DNA from: Nipponacmea schrenckii
Lineage: Eukaryota; Mollusca; Gastropoda; Lottiidae
Assembly (NCBI GenBank): GCA_030562195.1
Contig: CM060200.1
Span: 1,178,001-1,242,000 of the forward strand
Direction of reading: 5' to 3'
Length of the DNA stretch: 64,000 bases
Of the stretch, positions 41,101-50,689 are shown one piece after another. The stretch's first letter is position 1; every line of letters starts with the position of its first letter. The notes under the pieces are model-generated. The model did not search any database, was not told the origin of the DNA, and saw nothing but the letters and a program-made list of their open reading frames with translations. Made by a program: the position numbers and the translations under genes.

Positions 41101-44100
41101 CATCCTGATGACGTTCCCTGAGTCGTGTCCGAGCCGTGTGAGCCGTCAGCTGTTGTAATAAGGACTCCCAATAACCTATCGAAAACAAAAGTTGCGTGAG
41201 TCAATATGGAAATAGTGTGCAATGAGGGCGATTTTCCCAAGACAGCATCATTAGCTTACTCTTTTTAATTTGGTAATTTCACCAGGACAGTGGCATTAGT
41301 CTACTCTATTTTATCATTTTCAACTGTCAAGGGATCTGTAACATGCACAGCCTGTAGCAGACAAGGCCTCAAGTGTATTCTGTCAATGGTAAAATCAGGT
41401 GTGTTTACCTGGTACAACAAACATAACAGAAGTCATGTATCAATACCATACAATAGCAGGAATATATAAAACCTCAATAAAAATATAACCAACAACTTAA
41501 ATACAAATTTCACTAATAAAAATAGATATTCTGCAATATAAATCTTACCTATATCAATGCCTTCACCACCCTCAAGTTTGGTTTTAATCTGTTTTTCTAG
41601 TAATTTTAACTGATTAGTAGATTTTCCTTTAAACATATCAGCTACTTCTGATGATACTGCCTGATTAATACCTTCTCTTCTATCTCCATAGTATTCTATT
41701 ATTAAATAACGAAACACAATTTTATGTCAACTACTCCTTAAATTTATTACACAAAACGTTTCAACAATTTACATCATCATCAGGTGAATAAAAAAAAATT
41801 CAAATAGGGAATAAACATATTAATATATTTCAAAGTTTAAGTTGACAAATTAGAAATTTGACAAATCATTAGTTACGTTCATGTATTAAAATCATCAATA
41901 TCTGATAAAAATTGATTTGTTTGCATGACAGAGAATGCCACTTACAATACTAGTTTGAGATGCTGCGACCATTATGTAAAATAAAATTCATATTGTTTTC
42001 TTGGGAACCATTTAACAAATAATAAAATATAATGGAGTTATTGCCCTTGTGAAAATAAATATGGAAAAAAGAGAACCAAAAACACTTGACAAAATGTTAA
42101 AGATTCAAAACTTACCGCGGCTAGAAGTATCAAGTTTACGTAGTTTATTCAGTTCATCTTGTGTTACAGTGATAATATCTCTCCAGTAGTCAGCATTCTT
42201 ACCCTGTTCTAATTCTAAATATACTTTAATATCTTCTAATAAATCTTCTAGATCGGCGATAGTTAATCCCTGGATAATATATTAAATAGAAATACCATGG
42301 CAACTCAGGAAGAACTCAAACCTGTCTATATCAGGGGGTGACCTCGATTGGAGCCTGGGTTCGACTCAAGCTTCAAACAAAGTCACCCAGGGTAACTCTT
42401 AAAGGATATGTGAAGAGATTTTCAAAAAAGGCTTGAAACCACCTATTTGAAAAGTAAAATCATTCATCTATCGATTGCAACCAATAAAAAAAATTAGAAA
42501 TAATTCTAAAATAGCTAAAAATCCTTTTAAAAACACAGGTCTGAAATATGCAAAAATGAAAGGTCGTTTCCGTGACCTTTTGTAAATGACGTCAGAGATG
42601 CCCAATCTAATTCACCCGCCATATTGTTTACATTGACGTTATGCCGCAGTGTGTGGCCTATGGCTGTAATAATTTGCATGGGCTGACACATGCCACATGA
42701 ACACCTAGGGGAAAAAAGAAACATAATTCAATTATATTCGGCCTAAGCTAATCTAAACGATCCATCGTTTCCATTTTTCTGAATTTCGTTTTGATCACTA
42801 CACTGCAACACTAGACCCTCCTCGGCCTATCAGTGAGAAAAAGGCCTACGTCCATAATGATAAATTCGGCTCTAAATTACAGTTTCTCCAGAAAATTATT
42901 CACTTATGCCTCTTTAAATAATGTATAACATGTCCCGAAACAAAATTGTGGGATGTGAATAAGATCTTTTAAAGACTTTAGTGGCGAGTTCCCCATTTTA
43001 GAACAAATTATGTAACGCCATTTATTTGTGGCAGTGGCTCTTTTCCACAGCGTGGTAACATTTTATATTAGCACACAACAGCACACACACGCAGATTGCA
43101 AACGAAAGCAATTATCCCGCTATATAAGCCTAGTCGAGATTTCCACTGCAATATTACAATGATTTGATTTTAAAAGTGCCAGCTAGGTGTGAAAACGGTA
43201 GCCTAGTAGGCCTATTCAAATTATCCTAAAGGCAGTAAAGCCAAAGGAGAAATTTCGAATATGCCTGATGCAATTTACGTAGGCCTACATTTCTGGTACT
43301 TCTGAAGGCTCTTTACAAATATTCAAGATCAAAATCAACCCATGAAAATGCCGACTGTACTCTTCTAACTTCAAAATTTTATGAAAATCGCAACAAGGCC
43401 TAGCCTAATTATATTTACCACGACGTGGTTTTTAGCCACTGCACTGAACGGCAACTGTCGTAATGAAGATAAAAAAAAAGAACCTATAGGCCTACTACGA
43501 ATTTGAATCAGCAAAAGCCTCTTCCGATCAATTTTATTGTTGAGAGCCAATTTAAAAGAGTTTGTGAAAAGTTTTTGCCTACCATGTCGTATTTCCAAGA
43601 CGGGGATCATCCTCTTCTTCCGTATCTGTGTCAAGTTCTGATGGATCGGAAGAATCCGACTGGGGGGAGTCTGAAAGCTTGGCAGTTTCGTCAGATATGG
43701 AGCGTTTTAATGGTTCGAATTGATATGGCTTAATTTCTAATGACTCTATACCAACTGATAAATCCTCCATTGCCCACATATGATCAGAAATTAAAGCGCT
43801 AAACTCCCGAAGGTTATAATAATATTAGCTCTTCTTAGTTCTCCATTAGAAGAGCAAAAAGCTTTATGTATTTCCACGAAATTTCTCACCAGCCTTGTTA
43901 TTGCCCATCTGAATACTAACTTTTTTCCATGTCAGCCCCAGAAAATCCAAGTTCTTGTGATTTGACCTAGGTTGACTCAATGTTCAATCACTGCTCTACT
44001 TTCAGGAATATGTGATTTGTTTGAACTAAAAACATGCTACTTATTAATCCAAAAAATAAAAACTCTTAGCTTCTGATTACCTTTTTATTCCTGCAAATTC

Positions 44101-47100
44101 TTGTATCATATTTACTTCCTGCATCTACTCTTGTTTCTCGTGATGGTTAGACAACCACATGTCCTTGTTACTTGGAATAGTCGACTGGCTTAGGTCTTGC
44201 TTTTACTTCATGTTTAAAGTTACAAGGTGCCATTTTAGTATATTGGACTCTATTTTTGCATGTAAAATAAACAGTCTATGTTGTCTTCCATGCTGAATGT
44301 TAGACAGGACCATGTCCTTGTGTATTGGACCTAATTCTGACCCATGTTAAAATAAAGAGTTCTATGTTTGTCTCATAGACGAATGTTAGACAGGATCATG
44401 TCCTTGTGTATTGGGCCTAATTCTGACCCATGTAAAATAAAGAGTCTATGTTTGACTCCATGGACTGAATGTTAGACAGGATCATGTCCTTGTGTATTGG
44501 GCCTAATTCTGACCCATGTAAAATAAAGAGTTTATCATCAGATTTGATCAATTAGACTTACCTCTCGTTTTAATTCCTGTAATTTTTGTTTCAAGACATC
44601 CTGATGACGTTCTCTGAGTCGTGTCCGAGCCGTGTGAGCCGTCAGCTGTTGTAATAACGACTCCCAATAACCTATCGAAAACAAAAGTTACACGAGTCAA
44701 TATGGAAAAAGTGTGCAATGAGGGCGATTTTCCCAAGACAGCATCATAAGCTTACTCTTTTTCATTTGGTAATTTCACCAGGACAGCGACATACTCTTTT
44801 TGTCATTTCCACCTGTCGAGGGATCTTTAACATGCACAGCCGCAAGTGTCTTGCATGAGTCTGTATTCTGTCAATGGTAAAATCAGGTGTGTTTACCTGG
44901 TACAACAAACATAACAGTGGCCATACAATAGCAGGAATATATAAAACCTCCATAAAAATATAACCAGCAACTTAAATACAAATTTCACTAATAAAAATAG
45001 ATATTCTGCAATAAATCTTACCTATATCAATGCCTTCACCACCCTCAAGTTTAGTTTTAATCTGTTTTTCTAGTAATTTTAACTGATTAGTAGATTTTCC
45101 TTTAAACATATCAGCTACTTCTGATGATACTGCCTGATTAATACCTTCTCTTCTATCTCCATAATATTCTATTATTAAATAACGAAACACAATTTTATGT
45201 CAACTACTCCTTAAATTTATTACACACAACGTTTCAACAATTTACATCATCATAAGGTGAAAAAAAAAAATATTCAAATAGGGAATAAACATATTAATAT
45301 ATTTCAAAGTTTAAGTTGACAAATTAGAAATTTGACAAATCAATAGTTACGTTCATGTATTAAAATCATCAATATCTGATAAAAATTGATTTGTTTGCAC
45401 GACAAAGAATGCCATTTACAATACTAGTTTGAGATGCTGCGACCATAAACATATGTAAAATAAAATTCATATTGTTTTCTTGGGAACCATTTAACAAATA
45501 ATAAAATAAAAAGCAGTTATTGCCCTTGTGAAAATAAATATGGAAAAAAGAGAACCAAAAACACTTGACAAAATGTTAAAGATTCAAAACTTACCGCGGC
45601 TAGAAGTATCAAGTTTACGTAGTTTATTAAGTTCATCTTGTGTTACAGTGATAATATCTCTCCAGTAGTCAGCATTCTTACCCTGTTCTAATTCTAAATA
45701 TACTTTAATATCTTCTAATAAATCTTCTAGATCGGCGATAGTTAATCCCTGGATAATATATTAAATAGAAATACCATGGCAACTCAGGAAGAACTCAAAC
45801 CTGTCTATATCAGGGGGTGACCTCGATTGGAGCCTGTGTTTGACTCGAGCTTCAAACAAAGTCACCCAGGGTTACTCTTAAAAACACAGACCATATCATA
45901 ATGTTTTTATTTTGGGAGGGAATAAAATCAAAATTAAAAATTAAAATTTGTCACGGAAATAAGTTGAGATTGAAGACAATCTATCTCACTACCAAACTTA
46001 TATTTTATGATAAAATACACCCATCTTTAATAACAATGTTCATAAATTCAAATAAAAACCAAATCTGAACCCTTCTTTTTATTTTGATTTATTATATAAC
46101 CAAAAAGAGGAAAGCTTAATAGGCAAAGTAATATTAAGGAAATAGAGGCATTGTATCTTGTAGAGTGTTTACGATTGCGAAAGCTTTTTCAAAAAAAAGA
46201 GAAATAATTCATATTTCATGTAGAACGTATAAAAATGTAATAACAAATATTGATATTTTGTATGGATCATGGTTGGTGAAAATCAATGGTTTTAAATCAA
46301 TCAAAACTTTCTTCAACTTACGTTTAAATAAGTATATGGTTCATGCATCTCAATAGCTAATTTATCATCTTCGGCACTAATATACTTAGCTAATAAATCT
46401 ATTGGTTTAGCTGAAATACGAATAAAATACATGATTACAGAGAAACTTAACTGTAAATATACAATACTTCCCAAGACAAAACAAGATAACACAAGACAGC
46501 ACAAGACAACACCAGACAATGCAAGATAACACAAGATTACACAAGACTAATACAAATTAACACCAGACAATGCAAGATAACACAAAAAATCACAAGATAA
46601 CACTGGACAACACCAGACTAATACGAATTAGTCAATTTAACAAAATAGAAGTTTTACAGGCAAATGATATCATATTTTGTTTCTATCTTTCAAAGAGTTT
46701 TAAGAATCATGTGAAAACTGACTAACTTACCTCTTCCATCTTGAATTCTAATCTGTGACCTCATTTTAGCCTGATTTAAATGGAACTGGAATAAAAATAT
46801 CAGAATAACAATTCAGCTATTGAATGAATAATTATATTTTGATTTCTACAAGTTGGTTTTACTTTAATTATCAAGAAGTAATCTGGTAGTTTTTCATAAA
46901 ATAAATCAGACAAACTGCAGAGAAACTTAAATTGTGATAAAAAAAATATCACAAAAATATGATAAAATTATCACAAAAAATGATAAAAATATTATCAAGG
47001 TAAAACATACACTATCTTCCTGCAACTCCCATTCTCTATAATACTCAGCTTCTTTATCTCTTTGTAACATTTCCTGTAGAAAATATACAAACAGATTCAA

Positions 47101-50100
47101 CAAACACATTCATATTAATAATAACAGAACAGGGGCCTTATTCACTACAACTTACTTGAAGATCAACCAAACCATGTTTATTTCTGGGCCTTTCAAAATC
47201 TGAATTTTATTTAAGTTAAGTTTTGGAGAATCAGGTCCCTTGTGAGATTCTCTACCTTGCAGGTGTTCTGTTTCAGTGTATAGAGCTCCTGACACGATTC
47301 TAATTTTATCTGAAAACAAGGCCATAGTAAATGCTCTAAAACCCTGTAGGTTGTTAAATGATGTATAAATATAGTGCATCTCTTTACCCTTTCCTGATCT
47401 CTTTCTTCCAGTTGTTTTTCACGTTCTTGCCTCCTTTTCTTCACCTTCTCTAATTCTCTCTGGACAAATATTTCAAAATTAATTAACTCTATTAACAATT
47501 GGTGGCATTCTTACCAAGATTACTGTTTAATATAATTAATAAACTCTGTATTTGCATAGGTCATAGGTCATTTTGTATTTTAATAGGTCATAGGTCATTT
47601 TGTATTTGAATAGGTCATAGGTCATTACACCAAAGCCAGATGATCCTGTCTAAAATTCAGCTCATTGGAACAACAACTGAGGCAAAAGAATCAGATATAT
47701 AAAAATTCTATTTATTCTGAGGCTGGCATGGATGCCCCCTTTAAACCTGGTAATGTAATCAATCATGTTGTTTTTCCAAAACTTACCCTGTTTTCGGACA
47801 TTTTTATCTTGTTATGTCTCTGTAACTCTACAGACGTTATATCTTTCTTTCCTTCTTTGTCCAGTTTTTTACCCCAAACAAACGTGTTCATTAAATGTTC
47901 ATCACCAAAAGGATTATCAGCATTTGAGTAGCCCTGTTAATGTTAATTTACAGTATCAATGCAATACCTAACCCTAACTGTAGGCATAACACCCTAACTG
48001 TAGGCATAACACCTAACTGTAGGCATAACACCTAACTGTAGGCATAACACCTAACTGAAGGCATAACGCCTAACTGTAGGCATAACACCTAACTGAAGGC
48101 ATAACACCTAACTGAGGGCATTAGTCCTAACTAAAGGCAGCAAGGTGACCTTGTTGGGGCCATTTTAGGATAAAAACCTGCGCACTATACATGGAATTAT
48201 ACGGTAATGGAACTGATACACACTAAAGACAAATAAACCTCTCAACCCCTCAAAGATACTTCATTAACCAAGCATGTGAAAGATACAACCTAAATGATCA
48301 AAGTTTTGAATAAAACTTTGTTACTTACCAAATAATCTTGATCCCACCCCATCTCTTCCTTCCTTTTTCTTTCTTTCTGATCCTAAATAAAGAAACAAAA
48401 TTCTGAATACCACTGATAAAATAGTCCAATACACATTGTAGAGTGTTAGAAATACCACTGTTAGAATAGTAATACATCAATTGTAGAGTGATATAGAAAT
48501 ACCACTGTTAAATATGCCAATACACATTGTAAGGTTAGAAATACACTGTTAAATACTCAATACATCAATTGTAGAGTGATATAGAAATACCACTGTTAAA
48601 ATAGTGCCTAATACAACAGTTGTAGAGTGATATAGAAATACCACTGTTAAAATAGTGCTCAATACATCAGTTGTAGAGTGATATAGAAATACCACTGTTA
48701 TAATAGTACTCAATACATCAATTGTAGAGTGATATAGAAATACCACTGTTAAAATATTGCTCAATACATCAATTGTAGAGTGATATAGAAATACCACTGT
48801 TAAAATAGTGCTCAATACATCAGTTGTAGAGTGATATAGAAATATTAATACAGAATCTATAACATGTTGTTAGAGATTGAAGATATGTGATGTGACAGTT
48901 GAATATCATGTAGATATTAGTTGATCTAAGTTAATATATCTTAACAAAAAACTTTCAAAATGGAAACTAAACACTACCTTTTTGGCCAATCTTCTGGCTC
49001 TTTTTTCTTCTGGTGTCTCTATTGCTTTTAACAATTCTTTTTCTCTCCTGAAAACATAAAAATAGTTATGTATTAAAAGGGAAGTACCTGAAAGATGAGA
49101 TTGAAGCCTGAGATGGGTGGAGTCTGTACGTATTTTACTCTGTCTATTGAAATAACATATTTTATCAACTGGTTACAAAAGGAATAAAAATCTGAGTAAT
49201 ATTCTTGTACATGGTAGAGTAGATCCCCTTTCATTATCTCCCTCAAGTAATCACTTGGCATTTTTTGATCATTATTCTATTTTGTAAATCTCTCCAGATG
49301 TAGATAATTTCTTATCAAATCAATGAAATTAACAGTATAGTCTCTACTTGTAACATAGAACAGTGCTTCTATAGGAGAATTATAACAGCCTAAACCAAGT
49401 TTAAAATACTGAACAATGAATATAAAAATATTCATGGAAAGTGTCCAAGACACAAAAGGTTTATAACGAAAGGCTGATAATTTAACAAGAACTCTAAAGA
49501 AAACAATACCATTCTTAGCCTAAATGAAATATTTACAGCATAACATCATTTGTTTTTCTATTACCTCAATTCTTCTTTAGTCTTCTCTATTCTTTTCTTT
49601 TTACGATCGGGTGAACTGGATCTACTTCGATGTCTGTGATGTTTTTTTGATTTGTGTTTAGTGCTTTTATGTTTTGGAGAATGAGATCTACTGGAATCAT
49701 AGCTACTGGATTCAGAGGATGACCTGATTACCAGATAAATAGAAAAATGAATAATATATGAATGAATTTAAAATGGCTCCGACATTCATTTGTGACAATA
49801 TTCTAACATGTCACCCATAAAACATGATAATCCTGAACAATCTACAGACAACTGGTCTATACAAATTATTGATATTCATATGTTCACGTAATAATGAAGT
49901 ATGAAATTCAAAGCCAGTGCCAAATGAAATGAAATGATATGATAATGATGGATTTGTATGTCCTACTCTTCAGCACCTAATGTGGACAGGCAACACCATG
50001 CAGGGTCAAGCAATCTTTAACATGCACAGCTTGTAGAACACAGGGTCTCGCTTTATTTTCCCATTAACCAAATATGAAGAGAATAACTTATTCCAATTCA

Positions 50101-50271
50101 TTTTAGATCCGAATTACTATAATTTTTCAAAAAAACGGATTGGGGGGGGGGAGGGAGTTGATGCCGTTTAAATATTTACCTTCTTCTGTCCTTCTTTCGC
50201 TTTTTGTGTTTATCAGATCTATCTCTAGACCTGGATCTGTGTTTGCTCTTTTTCTTTTCCTTGTTTCCCAT
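38190..50271 (-). CDS. CACTIN: Splicing factor Cactin
   Basis: Exons in transcript order: 50271-50180, 49723-49565, 49047-48978, 48382-48329, 47933-47787, 47459-47388, 47073-47011, 46785-46731, 46410-46322, then three exons present twice (45748-45595, 45168-45022, 44671-44562 and 42269-42116, 41695-41549, 41175-41066), then 40910-40684, 40202-40016, 39691-39536, 39219-39136, 38960-38910, 38682-38620, 38315-38190. With one copy of the trio the product is 701 residues (human 758). Cactin is a nuclear spliceosome-associated protein needed for accurate splicing. It has an Arg/Ser-Lys-rich N-terminus, GYSNADNPFGD, AKPIDLLAKYISAEDD, the mid domain GLTIADLEDLLEDI, an acidic linker, and the conserved C-terminus KYRPRKPRFFNRVHTGFEWN to FQLWFHFKRFRYRR. 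All splice phases match. Confidence 0.95.
40300..40610 (-). mobile_element. tRNA-derived SINE, minus orientation, decayed
   Basis: Contains gggaaattttgccag, aggccttgggttattgcccc and ttttttccatgtcagcccc, complementary to the SINE body. It lies in a CACTIN intron just beside exon 40910-40684. A deletion-rich version of the same sequence is found at 43858-44000. Confidence 0.6.
40930..42403 (-). repeat. CACTIN exon-trio duplication, copy A
   Basis: About 1.5 kb holding exons 42269-42116, 41695-41549 and 41175-41066 with their introns. It matches 44210-45883 at high identity, introns and exons alike. Five substitutions separate the two sets of 411 coding bases, all at synonymous third positions. 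The match ends near actcttaaa at 42403. Confidence 0.9.
42530..43779 (-). pseudogene. P2X7-like C-terminal domain gene remnant
   Basis: A minus-strand exon at 43779-about 43583 encodes a 66-residue start ending EDDPRLGNTTW. It has a GT donor, and an acceptor at about 42704 joins it in frame to CSCGMCQPM. Together they form the opening of the zinc-binding P2X7 cytoplasmic-domain family (typical core: WCxCGxCxxMPT). The frame after CQPM does not continue the domain, so the gene is broken. It lies between the two CACTIN copies. This family is widespread in molluscs, often as many stand-alone genes. Family recall only, not an alignment. Confidence 0.6.
42640..42698 (+). pseudogene. THAP zinc-finger start, fragment
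   Basis: On the plus strand, an ATG at 42640 opens MPQCVAYGCNNLHG, which has the shape of the first line of a THAP domain (MPxxC then C four to five residues on). The frame ends in a stop five residues later. It overlaps the antisense P2X7-like exon. THAP domains are common in DNA transposases and domesticated genes; this is a relic of 20 codons. Confidence 0.45.
43790..44230 (-). pseudogene. Deletion-riddled copy of CACTIN exon 40910-40684 and flanks
   Basis: It follows the order of 40400-40950 in short matching words: ccatgtcagcccc, gtttgaactaaaaacatg, taatccaaaaaataaaaact, cttgtttctc, acaaccacat, gtcgac, aaagttacaaggtgcca. Between these words many short stretches are missing, so the exon has no open frame. 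It continues directly into the clean copy B at 44210. Confidence 0.7.
44210..45883 (-). repeat. CACTIN exon-trio duplication, copy B
   Basis: Holds exons 45748-45595, 45168-45022 and 44671-44562 with introns, matching copy A. It contains an extra minisatellite (44265-44545) absent from copy A. The trio begins and ends in phase 0, so a transcript could include both copies in frame (137 extra residues). Confidence 0.9.
44265..44545. repeat. Minisatellite, about 95-bp unit, three copies
   Basis: Unit: aaaataaagagtctatgttt, then gaatgttagacaggatcatg and tccttgtgtattgggcctaa. Copy A of the CACTIN duplication holds only one short version (at about 40990-41040), so the repeat number differs between copies. 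Confidence 0.8.
46480..46630. repeat. Short tandem repeat (acaagataacac...)
   Basis: Irregular repeats of about 14-20 bp built on acaagataacac, caccagacaatgc and acaagactaatac. It lies in the CACTIN intron between exons 46785-46731 and 46410-46322. Confidence 0.75.
47963..48135. repeat. 19-bp minisatellite (ctaactgtaggcataacac)n
   Basis: About nine copies of ctaactgtaggcataacac, with ctgaaggc variants toward the right end. It lies in a CACTIN intron just beside exon 47933-47787. Confidence 0.9.
48421..48850 (+). repeat. About 50-bp minisatellite, orientation 1
   Basis: About eight copies of a unit with caattgtagagtgatatag, then aaataccactgttaaaatag and tgctcaatacat. It lies in a CACTIN intron. 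The same family lies in inverse orientation in MRPS30 intron 2 (52185-52545). The minus-strand reading frame through the array is an artefact of the unit length. Confidence 0.9.
49945..50065 (-). mobile_element. tRNA-derived SINE fragment, minus orientation
   Basis: Contains gtatgtcctactcttcagca, aggcaacaccatgcag and ctttaacatgcacagcttgt, complementary to the 3' half of the SINE. It lies in the first CACTIN intron. Confidence 0.6.
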
Positions 50272-50689
50272 TTTCAGAATCAATTACTGAGACCATGAGA
50301 TGTTCAATTCAATATTTATTTCAACGCAAAACAAATTTCGAACGTGGGGAAAAAGTATAAACAAAGTATAGACTGTCCAGACGTAGAATAATTTCTACAA
50401 AACAAATAGATGAATTTCAGTCTTGACAACCAAGAAGATTTGATTAGACCATTTAAGTTCTTTATTCTAAAGAGCCTTTTCAAGGGAAATAATTCATTGG
50501 CATTGTACAAAATATCAATATAAAACGATTTTTTTTTTTTTTTTTTTTTTGTTTCTTAAAACAGTGTAAATCATTAAAAATAATTCTGAAATTACTGACG
50601 TCTATAAGTGTATTAGACATCATGGCTTAAATAATATCATATTCAAATCTTCGTTTCGTGTATGTAAATATAGGTACGACGAAAACAAG
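50272..50689. promoter_or_regulatory. Divergent promoter region of CACTIN and MRPS30
   Basis: 418 bp separate the two start codons. There is no TATA box. A run of about 22 T lies at 50529-50550, a nucleosome-depleting sequence type. The MRPS30 start lies in aagatggc (50688-50695), a YY1-like motif often found at translation starts of ribosomal and mitochondrial genes. Motif roles are inferred. Confidence 0.5.

Noticed and set aside
46927..47109. Minus-strand frame extending beyond CACTIN exon 47073-47011
   Set aside because: Only the 63 nt between the acceptor and the donor after EDS fit the conserved protein; the rest is intron.
48549..48815. Minus-strand reading frame with repeated ILTVVFLYHSTIDVLS units
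   Set aside because: It is the translation of the 50-bp minisatellite, which happens to stay open on one strand; it has no splice context or family match.
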